From the NCBI GenBank assembly GCA_963798855.1, contig CAWCUU010000003.1, forward strand, positions 744,001-808,000: a stretch of 64,000 nucleotides of DNA, read 5' to 3'. Positions 15,991 to 24,914 of this stretch are shown in pieces; the stretch's first letter is position 1; each line of letters starts with the position of its first letter. A program made the translations under genes and the position numbers. The stretch comes from CAWCUU01 sp963798855. Its GTDB lineage: Bacteria; Gemmatimonadota; Gemmatimonadetes; Longimicrobiales; RSA9. The notes under the pieces are model-generated. The model was not told where the DNA came from and did no database searches. It saw only the letters and a program-made list of their open reading frames with translations.

Positions 15991-18656
15991 TGCCCACCTC
16001 CGGAGTGCAGCTCCAACAACAGCTCCTGCGCCTTCTGGAAGTTCGGCGCGGCCTCGAGGGCGCGCAGCACCTCTCGCCTCGCGCCGGCGGCGTCGCCCGA
16101 GTGGTAGAGCGCGAGAGCGAGCTGGTAGAGCGCCTCGGCGCGATCCACGGGGCCGAGCGCGACGATCACGCGCCGCTCGCGCACGGCGCGGGCCGCATCG
16201 CCGAGCTTCGTGTACAGCCCGGCGAGCCGCGCGTGCAGCTCGGGGTCGAACGGTGAGATGTACATCGCTTCCTCGAGCGCGGCCGCGGCGCCGCGGTCGT
16301 CGCCGAGGCGCGATCGGAGCTCCGCGAGCTTCAGCCGCGCGTCGTAGTCGGAGTCGCTCAGCGATGTCAGCCGGGCGAGCTCGTCGGCGGCCTGCCGCAG
16401 CTCGCCGCGCTCCTCGTGGATACGGGCGAGCAGCGCGTAGGCGTTGCCGGGACCGGCGTACTCGGGGAACATCGCCTTCGCGCGCTCGAGGTGCCGCGCG
16501 GCGGCGGCGGTGTTCCCCTGCTGCAGCAGCCTCGCGCCCGCCTGCAGCTCGGAGCGGAGTCCATCGCGGTCGCCGAGCGCGGCGAGCGGCGTCGCGAAGC
16601 GCTGGCGCAGCCAGCCGTCGAAGTGGCGGTCGAAGGCGCCGAGATCCGTGCCGAGCACCTCGTGGAAGACCTGCTCGTCGGTCGCGCCGGAGCGATAGTT
16701 CCGCAGCATCCCGAGGATCGTGTCGAAGCCGTGCTCCTGCTCGATCAGCTCGGCGACGAGCGACGCCTCGTAGTACGAGTGCACGACCTGCTGCGGATAG
16801 GTCGGCCGGACGAAGCCCTCGTTCAGCCGGCTGACCGGCAGCAGCCGCCCCTGCTTCAGCGCGAGCAGGAAGGCGGGGTCCGGTCCCATGCCCCACCCGG
16901 GGTGGGCGCGCCGCTCCTCGCGGACGGCGAGCCCCTCGGTAAGCCAGCGCGGCACGCGGTGATCGGTCGCGCCCAGGTGGAAGACGTGCGCGACCTCGTG
17001 CCAGAGCGTGGACCCCCAGTTGAAGTCGCCGCGCTCCCTCGCCGAGGGCGAGTCCATCGCGATGACGTCGCCGAAGGTCACGCCCAGAGCGCCGAGTCCG
17101 ACCAGCCCCACGCTGCGCACGGAGAAGTCGGCGTGGCGCGGGAAGACCTCCACGCGGATCCGCCGGTCCGGCTTCCACCGGTAGCGCGCCGACAGCTCGG
17201 CGTACGCCCGCTCGGCCAGCTCCTCCGCGTACGGCGCGAGCACGTCCGCTTCCTTGCGGTTGAGCACGAGGTCGAAGTCCGTCGTCTGAACGTCGCGGTA
17301 CTCGCCGAAGGTGTCGAGCAGGTCGAGCGTGTTCTTGTACCAGACGTTGTACGGGTCGCCGCGGAACGCGACCTCGAGGTCGTCACGCGCCACGTCGATG
17401 TCGCCGAGGCGCAGGCGGTTCAGCCCGAGGATGCCGAGCGCTCGGGGCGACGACGGCTCGAGAGCGAGCGCGCGCCGGGCAAGGTCCGTCGCGCCGGCGT
17501 AGCGCCGGTTCTGTACCGCGATGTCCGCGATGCTCGACCAGAAGCCCGCGTCGCGCGGCCGCAGCGCGGCCGCGCGTCCCGCCACCTGCTCCAGCTCCCC
17601 CGACTCGCCGCGCAGCCAGTGGATCGCGCCGAGCAGCGCGAGCGCCGGCACCGAGGCGGAGTCCACCGCGAGCGCCAGGTCCGCCTCCCGCTTCGCCGCC
17701 TTGCGATTCTCTCCGGCGAGCGCGAGGCGTCCGAGGTAGACGTGCGCCGGGACGAGGCTCGGATCGATCTCGAGCGCGCGTCGCGCGCTGTCCGCGGCGC
17801 CCGGTTGCCCATCGAACTCGAGCACGCGCGCCAGGCCGAGCAGCGCGCGGGCGTTCTTCGGATTCGATTCGAGCACCGCGCGGAACTCATCGCCGGCCTG
17901 CGCCCCGTTGTACTTCTCGAGCAGCAGCTCTCCGGCGCGCAGCCGCGGTTCCGGGTCCGTCGGGTCGGCGGCCGTCGCCTCGTCGTACGCCTTCAGAGCA
18001 TCCTTCAGGAGCTGCGGCCGGCGCTCGCCCAGGTGCGCGACGGCGGTCCCGACCGCCGTCAGGTCGGCCGCCGACAGACGGCGGCCCGAGTTGTACACGT
18101 CGATGAAGTCGTCGAACATCGCCTGCGCCACCGTGTCAGCGCGCGCATCGAGCAGCAGCGCCAGGTTCAGCCGCGCGGTGAGCAGATCGGACGCACCGGC
18201 GTCGATCGCCGCGCGGAACGCGCGCTCCGCCTCCGCCCGCTTGCCGCGCAACACGAGCACTTCGCCAAGCGTGTTCTGCAGCTCCGTGGTGGCCGCCGCG
18301 CCGGCGCGCGCTGCCGCCTCGGCGTCGGCGTAGCGGCCCACCTCGACCAGCGCGCGCACCCAACCCCGCCTCGCCGCGACCGACGGCGACCGGCCGCCGG
18401 CCAGCGCAGAGAAGCGGGCGATCGCGTCATCGTAGCGTCCGGCGTCCAGCGCGGCCCGGGCGGAGGCGACCGGGCCGGACGTAACTGCCGGCTGCCCCTG
18501 CTGCGCGGACGATGGCGTGGGCGTCGCGAGGGTCGCGAGCGCCGCGAGGAGGATGGCCGTCGCGAGGATCGCGAGCGCCGCGAGCCGGCGCTCGCGGGGG
18601 CCGCTCCTCACGTCGGCTCCGCCCGCTCGATCGTGGCGAGTCGCCAGTTTCCTCAT
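15987..18656 (-). CDS. TPR-repeat zinc metallopeptidase (gluzincin, peptidase-MA-like)
   Basis: 889 residues. ATG 18656 overlaps the previous stop by 4 bases (ATGA). After a basic start comes a signal segment (about 26-50, LAALAILATAILLAALATLA) ending near SSAQQ. TPR repeats fill about 60-440. The peptidase centre is H553-E-V-A-H557 with glutamate E574 (WLTEGLAV) as third zinc ligand, 16 residues after the second His, the gluzincin spacing. More TPRs follow to the C-terminus. It is probably periplasmic or surface-exposed and may process envelope proteins presented by the VWA partners; this is inference. The DNA of the signal segment contains an internal duplication rich in CTCGCG. Confidence 0.85.
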   Translation of the reverse strand: MRKLATRHDRAGGADVRSGPRERRLAALAILATAILLAALATLATPTPSSAQQGQPAVTSGPVASARAALDAGRYDDAIARFSALAGGRSPSVAARRGWVRALVEVGRYADAEAAARAGAAATTELQNTLGEVLVLRGKRAEAERAFRAAIDAGASDLLTARLNLALLLDARADTVAQAMFDDFIDVYNSGRRLSAADLTAVGTAVAHLGERRPQLLKDALKAYDEATAADPTDPEPRLRAGELLLEKYNGAQAGDEFRAVLESNPKNARALLGLARVLEFDGQPGAADSARRALEIDPSLVPAHVYLGRLALAGENRKAAKREADLALAVDSASVPALALLGAIHWLRGESGELEQVAGRAAALRPRDAGFWSSIADIAVQNRRYAGATDLARRALALEPSSPRALGILGLNRLRLGDIDVARDDLEVAFRGDPYNVWYKNTLDLLDTFGEYRDVQTTDFDLVLNRKEADVLAPYAEELAERAYAELSARYRWKPDRRIRVEVFPRHADFSVRSVGLVGLGALGVTFGDVIAMDSPSARERGDFNWGSTLWHEVAHVFHLGATDHRVPRWLTEGLAVREERRAHPGWGMGPDPAFLLALKQGRLLPVSRLNEGFVRPTYPQQVVHSYYEASLVAELIEQEHGFDTILGMLRNYRSGATDEQVFHEVLGTDLGAFDRHFDGWLRQRFATPLAALGDRDGLRSELQAGARLLQQGNTAAAARHLERAKAMFPEYAGPGNAYALLARIHEERGELRQAADELARLTSLSDSDYDARLKLAELRSRLGDDRGAAAALEEAMYISPFDPELHARLAGLYTKLGDAARAVRERRVIVALGPVDRAEALYQLALALYHSGDAAGARREVLRALEAAPNFQKAQELLLELHSGGGQ

Positions 18657-19777
18657 CGCTCCGTACCTCCCGCCTTGCGGATCGCCTGATCGGTACGCGC
18701 GAGGTCGAGCAGCAGCGCTTCCAGCCGCCGCTCGTAGTCCGAGGGCTGAATCTGCGCCTTCGCCGCCTTCAACGAGTCGATGCTCGTCTCGAGCTCGCGC
18801 TTGTGCGTCAGCAGCTGGCGCAGCGCCGGGTCTGTCACGCTCGCGGGGTCCACGGCGGCCGGGTCCGTGGCCGACGCGCTGGCGCCCTCGGCGCCCGATC
18901 CTGCGGCGACGGAGCCCGCCGCGGCCAGCACGAACGAACGCGCGACGCGCGCGTCGGCCTCCGAGATCGAGGAATCCGCCGGCGCCGGAGCGGCGGCCGA
19001 CGCGACCTCGCCGTCGCCGTCGAGCCGCGCGTGCTCGGTGAGCAGCAGCTTCCGCTCGTCGTACGCGCGCCGCACCTCGCGCGTCGCGTACGTGAACGCC
19101 TCCAGCAGGGAGACGCGGCCATCCTTGTCGGTGTCGGCGCCGTCGCCGGTGAACGCGTCGATGAAGTAGCCGCCGAACAGCGTCTCGTTGCGCTCGCCCG
19201 CGTTGCGCGTCGCGGTCACGATGATACGCCCGGGCGCGGCGAGCGCGTCCATGAAGCCGCCGCTCGCCGCGGCGGTGATGACCACGGCGACGCGCTGGTC
19301 GCCCAGAGGCTCCAGCATCTTCGACAGCTCCGCAGCGTTCAGGTCCGGACCCGGCAGATTCAGCCGCGGCTCGCCGCCGGCGTCGCTGCCGTGTCCGATC
19401 AGCAGGATCAGCACGGGATCGTCGGGGCGCGAGCGGCGGGCGAGCGCCTCGATCGCGCTGGCTACGGCATCGCGCGTGGAGCGACCGCGGATCCGCGCCG
19501 GGTCCCGCTCCGGCCGCTCCGCCAGGAAGACGACGTCGGAGTCCGCGAGGCCGAGCCTGCCTCGCGCGGCGTCGACCATGGCGGCGCCCCATCGGTAGAA
19601 CGTCTCCTGGTACTCGGCCTCGCCGCCGAGGCCGCTCACGACGAGCAGATGCCCACGCTGCGCGGTGACCGGCCGGGGCGGAATCAGGCACGCAAGCGCC
19701 CCCATCGCGCACAGCGCCGCCCGGGCCCTCGCCCGGGCCCTCGCCCTCGCCCTCGCCCTAGCCCTAGCCCTGGTCAC
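18653..19777 (-). CDS. Exported legumain/C13-fold protein lacking the catalytic Cys
   Basis: 374 residues from GTG 19777, which forms a GTGA overlap with the preceding gene. After Met-Thr comes (Arg-Ala)9, then a hydrophobic signal segment (ALCAMGALACLIPP) ending at VTAQ. The domain resembles peptidase C13/caspase-fold proteins: the catalytic-His motif LIGHGS is present (H129), but where DTCHSGG is expected the protein reads TAAASGG (about 168-174), so the nucleophile is Ala170. A canonical EF-hand-like loop DTDKDGRVSLLE follows. The C-terminus is an Ala/Ser linker plus a coiled coil. It is probably a non-enzymatic binding module. Position between a VWA protein and a peptidase suggests an envelope complex. 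Confidence 0.75.
   Translation of the reverse strand: MTRARARARARARARARARAALCAMGALACLIPPRPVTAQRGHLLVVSGLGGEAEYQETFYRWGAAMVDAARGRLGLADSDVVFLAERPERDPARIRGRSTRDAVASAIEALARRSRPDDPVLILLIGHGSDAGGEPRLNLPGPDLNAAELSKMLEPLGDQRVAVVITAAASGGFMDALAAPGRIIVTATRNAGERNETLFGGYFIDAFTGDGADTDKDGRVSLLEAFTYATREVRRAYDERKLLLTEHARLDGDGEVASAAAPAPADSSISEADARVARSFVLAAAGSVAAGSGAEGASASATDPAAVDPASVTDPALRQLLTHKRELETSIDSLKAAKAQIQPSDYERRLEALLLDLARTDQAIRKAGGTER
19719..19772. repeat. CCCTCG/CCCTAG hexamer array inside the C13-like signal codons
   Basis: Nine hexamers of the same type as at 15921-15980 but read in another frame, giving (Arg-Ala)9 as the positively charged part of the signal peptide. Three variants (CCCTAG, CCCTCG, CCCGGG) are interspersed. 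Confidence 0.9.
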
Positions 19778-22074
19778 GCCAGCCCCCTCCCCCTCCGCCA
19801 CGCCCACTCCGCCGACAGCAGCCCGACCAGCAGCAGGAACACGACGGGCATGTCCCACAGCTCCATCTCCTCCGTGCTCGTGAGACCGCCGCCCGTGTAG
19901 CGCAGATCGTCGGGCAGCGAGCCGGCCTCGTCCGCCGCATAGAAGCGGCCGCCCGTCTCCTCAGCCATGCGCCGAAGCAGCGGCTCGTGCATGCCCGCGT
20001 CGAAGTACTCGGCCTCGGCCGGAGCCGCGATGAGCTGGACGACGTCCTGGCCGAGCAACTTCGCCCCGCGATCCGCCTCGACGCTGATCTCGTATACGCC
20101 ATCCTTCGGGGGCACGAAGCGCGCGCGGTAGCCGCCGTCCTCCTCGACGCTCCACTCCAGCGGCACGTCCGACTCGCTGCCGGCGGGGCCGCGAACGTGC
20201 GCGGTCGCGTCCGCGTCGTTGACGGCGAGGAACATCGAATCGGCGACGTCGGCGCGAATCGTCACCGGCCGTCCCGCTTCCACCCGGTCGGCCGACAGCG
20301 ACGCGTGCACGGGCGGCTGCACGTCCGAGACGAGCCAGCGCAGCAGCTGCCGCCAGAAGGTCTCGTGGCGCGTGTCATCCGCGGCGACGTCCGCGCTCAT
20401 GCGCCAGAGCCAGGTGTCCTCGGCCGTCAGCGCGAGCGCCTGCCCGCGACCGAAGCGCTGCGCCGCGAGCACGACCTGATCGTCGGCCGCGCCGTCTCCG
20501 CTGCCGCGCAGCAGCGTGGTCGCGCCGGGCTTCACCTCGCGCAGCGGATTGACCGTCGAGACCTCCGGCAGGCCGCTCCACAGCGCGGCGGAGGAATCCT
20601 CGCTCGCGGCGAGCTGCGTCGCCGCATGCTCTCGCCCGGCCCGCGTCGGCTCGACGCGCATGAGCGTGAAGGACCCCGCCGTGCCGGCGGGCGCCGCGGC
20701 CCCGCCACCGCTGCCCGGCAGCACGACCGGCAGCACATCGGCGACGGGCGTGCCGGCGTAACCGCCCTCCGCGAACGAGTGGCGCCCCCCCAGCGCCAGC
20801 AGCCCGCCGCCGCGCACGCCGACGAAGTCGGCGATCATGCGCAGCTGGTCGTAGGTGAAGAAGCTCGCCTCGATGCTGCCGAGCACGAGCCCCTTGTAGG
20901 TGAACAGCTCCTCGCGCGTCTTCGGGAAGCCGGCGACCAGCTCGTCCGGACGGTCCACGTCCAGGCGCAGGAACTTGTCGGGTGCCGTGCGCTGCAGCAC
21001 CACGACCTGGAGATTGGAGTCCTGCGCGACGGCCCTGCGGATGAACTTCGCCTCGAAGCGCGGCTCCCCTTCGATGTAGAGGATCTTCTCGCGCGCGTCC
21101 GACACGCGAACGAGCGCCCGCTGCTCGTTGTTCTGCTCCACGACCTCGCCCGGCTGCGGCGGGATGCGGAAGCGAATCCGGCGCACGCCCGGATCGGCAG
21201 CCGTGAAGCGGACGCGCACCGGCCCCGGCTCGCCGTCGGCCGGCAGCATTACGGTCTGCTCGGCGATGATCCGGCCGCCGTCCTCGACCTGCAGCGGCAC
21301 CCGCTTCCCGGCGTAGCCGTGCTGCGCAACGAGCAGATCCACGGACACCGACGCCCCGACGAGCACCGAGGCCGGGGTCGTCGCGCGGCTCAGCTCGATG
21401 TCGTGCTGCATCTCCGAGCGCCCGACGCCCACGGTGTACACCGGCACGCCCGCCGTTCGCAGCGACAGCAGCGACGCGTTCAGCGGGCCGGCGGCGTTGT
21501 CGGCGCCGTCGCCGACCACGAGGATGCCGGCGAGCGGCACCCCTGCCAGCTCCTGGCTCGCCCGGCGCAGCGCCGCGGCGATGTCCGTCCCCGTCCCCGC
21601 ATAGCCGAGCTTCGCCGGATCGTCGGTTCGCTCCGTCGTCGAGGAGAAGCGGAAGAAGCGCAGCCGGTAGCGCGATTCCAGCGCCGCGCGCAACGAGGAC
21701 GTCTCGCTGCCGAAGCTGCGCGCGATGAAGTCGCCGCGCGGCTTCCCGTCCTGATCGGCGATCTGCATGCTGCGCGAGTCGTCGAGCAACACGGCCAGGA
21801 AGTTCTGCTGCGGCAGCAGCGACGAGACGGCGAGCGCCGGGCGCAGCAGCGCGAGCGCGAGGACCGCGAGCACGGCGACGCGCAGCCCCACGAGCACGGC
21901 CCGGTCCAGCGCGTTGGCGCTCGCCGGCACCCGCCGGTAGCTCCAAAGCGCGGCGAGCGCGAGCAGCGCCAGCACCACGAGCGTTCCCGCCCACGGCGCG
22001 CGCAGGATGAGGTCGCCCCGCTCGAACACGACGGGACGGTACTTGAAGAGGAACTGGAAGAGCGCGTCCAGCAC
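19774..22074 (-). CDS. VWA-domain membrane protein with glutamine-amidotransferase-like region
   Basis: 766 residues from GTG 22074 with GGGGG upstream; first gene of the operon. Two N-terminal helices (about 30-47 and 61-82) precede a VWA domain whose metal site reads D98-D-S-R-S-M103. Then come beta-sandwich segments (about 230-330), a class-I glutamine-amidotransferase-like region (ILYIEGEPRFEAKFI, DFVGVRGGGLLALGG), another beta-sandwich (about 580-690) and a C-terminal helix (MPVVFLLLVGLLSAEWAW). This is the architecture of large BatA-related proteins found with MoxR systems. Most of the chain should face the periplasm. Specific function unknown. Confidence 0.82.
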   Translation of the reverse strand: MLDALFQFLFKYRPVVFERGDLILRAPWAGTLVVLALLALAALWSYRRVPASANALDRAVLVGLRVAVLAVLALALLRPALAVSSLLPQQNFLAVLLDDSRSMQIADQDGKPRGDFIARSFGSETSSLRAALESRYRLRFFRFSSTTERTDDPAKLGYAGTGTDIAAALRRASQELAGVPLAGILVVGDGADNAAGPLNASLLSLRTAGVPVYTVGVGRSEMQHDIELSRATTPASVLVGASVSVDLLVAQHGYAGKRVPLQVEDGGRIIAEQTVMLPADGEPGPVRVRFTAADPGVRRIRFRIPPQPGEVVEQNNEQRALVRVSDAREKILYIEGEPRFEAKFIRRAVAQDSNLQVVVLQRTAPDKFLRLDVDRPDELVAGFPKTREELFTYKGLVLGSIEASFFTYDQLRMIADFVGVRGGGLLALGGRHSFAEGGYAGTPVADVLPVVLPGSGGGAAAPAGTAGSFTLMRVEPTRAGREHAATQLAASEDSSAALWSGLPEVSTVNPLREVKPGATTLLRGSGDGAADDQVVLAAQRFGRGQALALTAEDTWLWRMSADVAADDTRHETFWRQLLRWLVSDVQPPVHASLSADRVEAGRPVTIRADVADSMFLAVNDADATAHVRGPAGSESDVPLEWSVEEDGGYRARFVPPKDGVYEISVEADRGAKLLGQDVVQLIAAPAEAEYFDAGMHEPLLRRMAEETGGRFYAADEAGSLPDDLRYTGGGLTSTEEMELWDMPVVFLLLVGLLSAEWAWRRGRGLA

Positions 22075-22887
22075 GATGCCCCCGGGGCGGGTTCGGTGGG
22101 CTGGGACTCCCGGCGTAACGGAGCGACGATCGGACGGCGAGCGGCCCCACCGGAAGCGGCCGCCGCAGTCTCGTGCTCCACGTTCAAAGACACCCGCGCG
22201 GCGAACAGGTTCCGAGATGGCGTATCGACGTGGCCGTCAGCGCTGCGACGCCCGGCACTCGGCCGCCGCCAGCCACGCGCTGCGACGCCCGGCAGTCGGC
22301 CACCGCCCGCCACGCCGCTGCGACGCCCGCCAGTCGGCCACCGCCAGCCACACGCCCGGACGCCCGGCACTCGGCCGCCGCCCGCCACACGCCGCGACGC
22401 CCGGCACTCGGCCGCCGCCCGCCACACGCCGCGACGCCCGGCACTCGGCCGCCGCCAGCCACACGCCGCGACGCCCGGCACTCGGCCGCCGCCCGCCACG
22501 CGCTCCGTCCAGCGCATTCGATTGCGGGACGCCGGGATTTCGTTTTGGGCCGCGGCCCTGCGGCGCCCGGTCGCGACCGCCGATCCCCCGGGACGAACCC
22601 GCAGCCGCGACCGTACGGCTCAGTTCGCGGGAATTGTTGGCTGGCGCGCGGGCAGCCGGCGGGCCGACACCTCGGAGGGCGAAGCCGAACCAACATTTCC
22701 TGCGAACAGAGCGGGACAGCCCCGCGAAGCCTCATTCCCACGATAAACCCGGCCTCCGCCCAAACAAACGGCGGGTCCCGTCATCCCATGCCCCCGAACC
22801 TCGCCTTCCCCTGGCGCAGTGCCGTCGCCTCGGCCACTTTCGTGCGACGCCCCCCATCGCTCAGGTGAACTCCGGAGGAAGCCGTCC
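22075..22887. other. 813-bp divergent intergenic region with minisatellite
   Basis: Separates the first gene of the MoxR/VWA operon (minus) from the oxidoreductase operon (plus). It holds the 37-bp array at 22245-22504. The part nearest the plus operon (22505-22880) is less repetitive and includes AT-richer patches (for example near 22525-22560) that may contain promoters, but no defined promoter or RNA motif could be assigned. No credible coding sequence was found despite long open frames produced by the repeats. Confidence 0.6.
22245..22504. repeat. Seven-copy 37-bp minisatellite
   Basis: Units begin at 22245, 22282, 22320, 22357, 22394, 22431 and 22468 (one is 38 bp). Consensus starts GCGACGCCCGGCACTCGGCC and continues with GCCGCC[C/A]GCCACACGCC. 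Later copies are nearly identical, earlier ones more diverged, suggesting expansion from the right side. No unique spacers are present. Confidence 0.92.
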
Positions 22888-23307
22888 GTGAGTCCGTCCG
22901 CAACGCCTCCGCCCATCCTACCGGCGGTGCGCCCCGCGCTCCGCGCGGTCGCGGAGGCCGTCGTCCCGGAGGCCGCCTGGCTCGACGCCGCGGCGTGGGC
23001 CGACCTCGAGGCGATCGTGGAGGACACGCTCGCCGACCGGCCGCCCCGCATCCGCCGCCGGCTCGCGCTGTTCCTGCGCGTGCTCGACGCGGCCCCCGTG
23101 CTCCGCTGGGGCCGCCGGCTGCGCGCTCTCGACGCGGCGCGGCGCGATGCGTTCCTTCGGAGCATCGAGCGCTCACCGATCCCGCTGCTCCGCCGCGGCC
23201 TCTGGGGCGTGCGCACGCTCGTCTTCATGGGCTATTACGCGCGGCCGGCCGCCGCGGAGGAGATCGGCTACGGCGCGCGCCCGGCAGGGTGGCAGGCTCG
23301 CGGATGA
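22888..23307 (+). CDS. Small subunit of a GMC-type dehydrogenase (gluconate 2-dehydrogenase subunit 3-like)
   Basis: 139 residues from GTG 22888, preceded at 8 bases by GGAGGAA. It is mostly alpha-helical and Arg/Ala-rich, with segments such as RLALFLRVLDAAPVL and VRTLVFMGYYARP that resemble the small partner proteins of GMC flavoprotein dehydrogenases. Its stop overlaps the ATG of the GMC gene (ATGA), which supports a complex with it. No twin-arginine or other signal peptide is evident. The family assignment rests mainly on context and weak sequence resemblance, so it is moderate. Confidence 0.6.
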   Translation: MSPSATPPPILPAVRPALRAVAEAVVPEAAWLDAAAWADLEAIVEDTLADRPPRIRRRLALFLRVLDAAPVLRWGRRLRALDAARRDAFLRSIERSPIPLLRRGLWGVRTLVFMGYYARPAAAEEIGYGARPAGWQARG

Positions 23308-24914
23308 ACGAGGCGGTCTGCGACGTCGCCATTATCGGCTCCGGCGCCGGCGGCGGCACGGTGGCGCAGGCGCTCGCGCCGCTCGTGCGTGACGGGCTGC
23401 GCGTGCTCGTCCTCGAGCAGGGGCCGCGCCTGCGCGACGACGAGTTCACCGGCCGTGAGCTGGAGATGGCGTCGGCGCTGTACGAGGATCGGGGCGGGTT
23501 CCTGACCGCGGACGGCTCGATGACGCTGGCGTTCGGCCGGGCGTACGGCGGCTCGACCGTCGTCTACACGGGCACGTCCATGGAGCCGCCGGTCCGCGTG
23601 CTGCGCGACTGGGACGTGCCCGGGCTCGATCCGGCGGACGTCGTCGCCCGCGGCCTCCGCTACATGGCGGAGAACAACGTGCACCGGCTGGAGTCGGCGA
23701 AGATCAACGACAACAACCGGCTGTTCGTCGAGGGGGCCGAGCGCGCGGGCTATATAGCCGAGCAGTTCCCCGTCAACGTGCGCGGCTGCCTCGGCTCTTC
23801 GCTGTGCAACCTCGGCTGTCCGAACGCCGCGAAGATGGGCACGCACCGCGTACAGCTGCCGGCCGCGGAGCGGCAAGGCGTAGAGGTCGTCACGCGCGCC
23901 GAGGTGCTGCGCCTCCAGGAGCGGCTGCTTCACGTGCGCGTCCACGATAGACCCGACGGGGCCAAGGGGCAGCCGTCCGAGTGGGCGCCAGGCGACTACC
24001 GCGTCCGCGCGAGCGTCGTGGTCTGCGCCGGCGGCTCGGTCGGGACCTCGGCTCTGCTGTTGCGCTCCGGCTTCGGCACGCGGCTGCCGCGGCTCGGCGC
24101 GGGCTTCACCTGCCACCCGGCGCACATCCTCGTGGGCGAGCACCCGCGCACGATCACGAACGACGTCGGCCACCCGAAGAGCTACTACGTCGACCGCTCC
24201 GAGCAGGAAGGCTGGGTGCTCGAGACCTGCATGTACTTCCCGTTCACGACCGCGAAGAACCTGACCGGCTTCGGCGAAGCGCACAGCCGACTCATGCGCG
24301 CTTTCCCGCGCCTGCAGATGATCCTCGTCCTCGCCTGCGACAGGGCGGTGCCGCACAACCGCATCGCGGTGGACCGCGACGGCCGGCCCGTCGTACACTA
24401 CCGCTTCACCGACGAGGTCGTCCGCTCGCTCGTGGCCGCGACACGCGCATCCGCGCGCATCTTCTTCGCTGCGGGCGCCCTGCGAGTGCACGCGCCGACG
24501 GCAGACCCACCGCTCATCGAGGCGGAAGAGGCGGGCCGCCTCGACGCGCGCATCCGGGCCGAGCACTTCCTGACCGGCCGTGTCTCCGTCTCGGCCGCGC
24601 ACCTCATGGGTGGAGCGGGCATGGGTCGCGACGTCGCCGACTCCGTCACCGACGCCTGGGGCCGGGTTCACGGCGTGCCGTGGCTGCGCGTGGCGGACTC
24701 CTCGCTTTTCCCTGACTCGCTGGAAATCAATCCGTACGTCACGATAATGGCTCTGGCGGACCGGGCGGCCGAAGCGGTGCGTGAGGAGCTGCCGGCGCTG
24801 CGCGCGGCGGGCTTGCACCCCTCGGAGGCGCGCGTGACGCCGGCGAGGGCTCGAGCGTCGACCGGTAGTCGCGCCCAGGATGCCAGAAACACGGAGTCGG
24901 AGGCGATAGCATGA
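23304..24914 (+). CDS. GMC-family FAD-dependent oxidoreductase
   Basis: 536 residues. The FAD-binding site is IIGSGAGGGTVAQAL (about 9-23) followed by VLVLEQGP; the C-terminal GMC signature contains SVSAAHLMGGAGMG and INPYVTIMALADRAAE. A Cys-rich stretch CLGSSLCNLGCP lies near residues 158-169, as in cholesterol-oxidase-like GMC enzymes. The reaction is oxidation of an alcohol to aldehyde or ketone with electrons passing to an acceptor or the small subunit. It is linked by ATGA overlaps to both neighbours. The substrate is unknown; the downstream ThDP enzyme and aldehyde dehydrogenase suggest an alcohol, 2-oxoacid and aldehyde pathway. Confidence 0.88.
   Translation: MNEAVCDVAIIGSGAGGGTVAQALAPLVRDGLRVLVLEQGPRLRDDEFTGRELEMASALYEDRGGFLTADGSMTLAFGRAYGGSTVVYTGTSMEPPVRVLRDWDVPGLDPADVVARGLRYMAENNVHRLESAKINDNNRLFVEGAERAGYIAEQFPVNVRGCLGSSLCNLGCPNAAKMGTHRVQLPAAERQGVEVVTRAEVLRLQERLLHVRVHDRPDGAKGQPSEWAPGDYRVRASVVVCAGGSVGTSALLLRSGFGTRLPRLGAGFTCHPAHILVGEHPRTITNDVGHPKSYYVDRSEQEGWVLETCMYFPFTTAKNLTGFGEAHSRLMRAFPRLQMILVLACDRAVPHNRIAVDRDGRPVVHYRFTDEVVRSLVAATRASARIFFAAGALRVHAPTADPPLIEAEEAGRLDARIRAEHFLTGRVSVSAAHLMGGAGMGRDVADSVTDAWGRVHGVPWLRVADSSLFPDSLEINPYVTIMALADRAAEAVREELPALRAAGLHPSEARVTPARARASTGSRAQDARNTESEAIA

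Noticed and set aside
15991..17178. N-terminal extension of the DUF4159 gene
   Set aside because: It overlaps the TPR-peptidase gene in another frame; the ATGA junction at 15990 marks the real start.
22245..22504. CRISPR array
   Set aside because: Units are contiguous with no unique spacers; the same holds for the arrays at 1323, 29448, 29927 and 44733.
19987..22746. Long plus-strand open frame covering the VWA gene and the minisatellite
   Set aside because: Runs through repeats and antisense to a well-supported gene.
23268..24818. Minus-strand open frame opposite the GMC gene
   Set aside because: Shadow with His/Arg/Ala-rich composition; the plus gene has intact FAD motifs and ATGA junctions.
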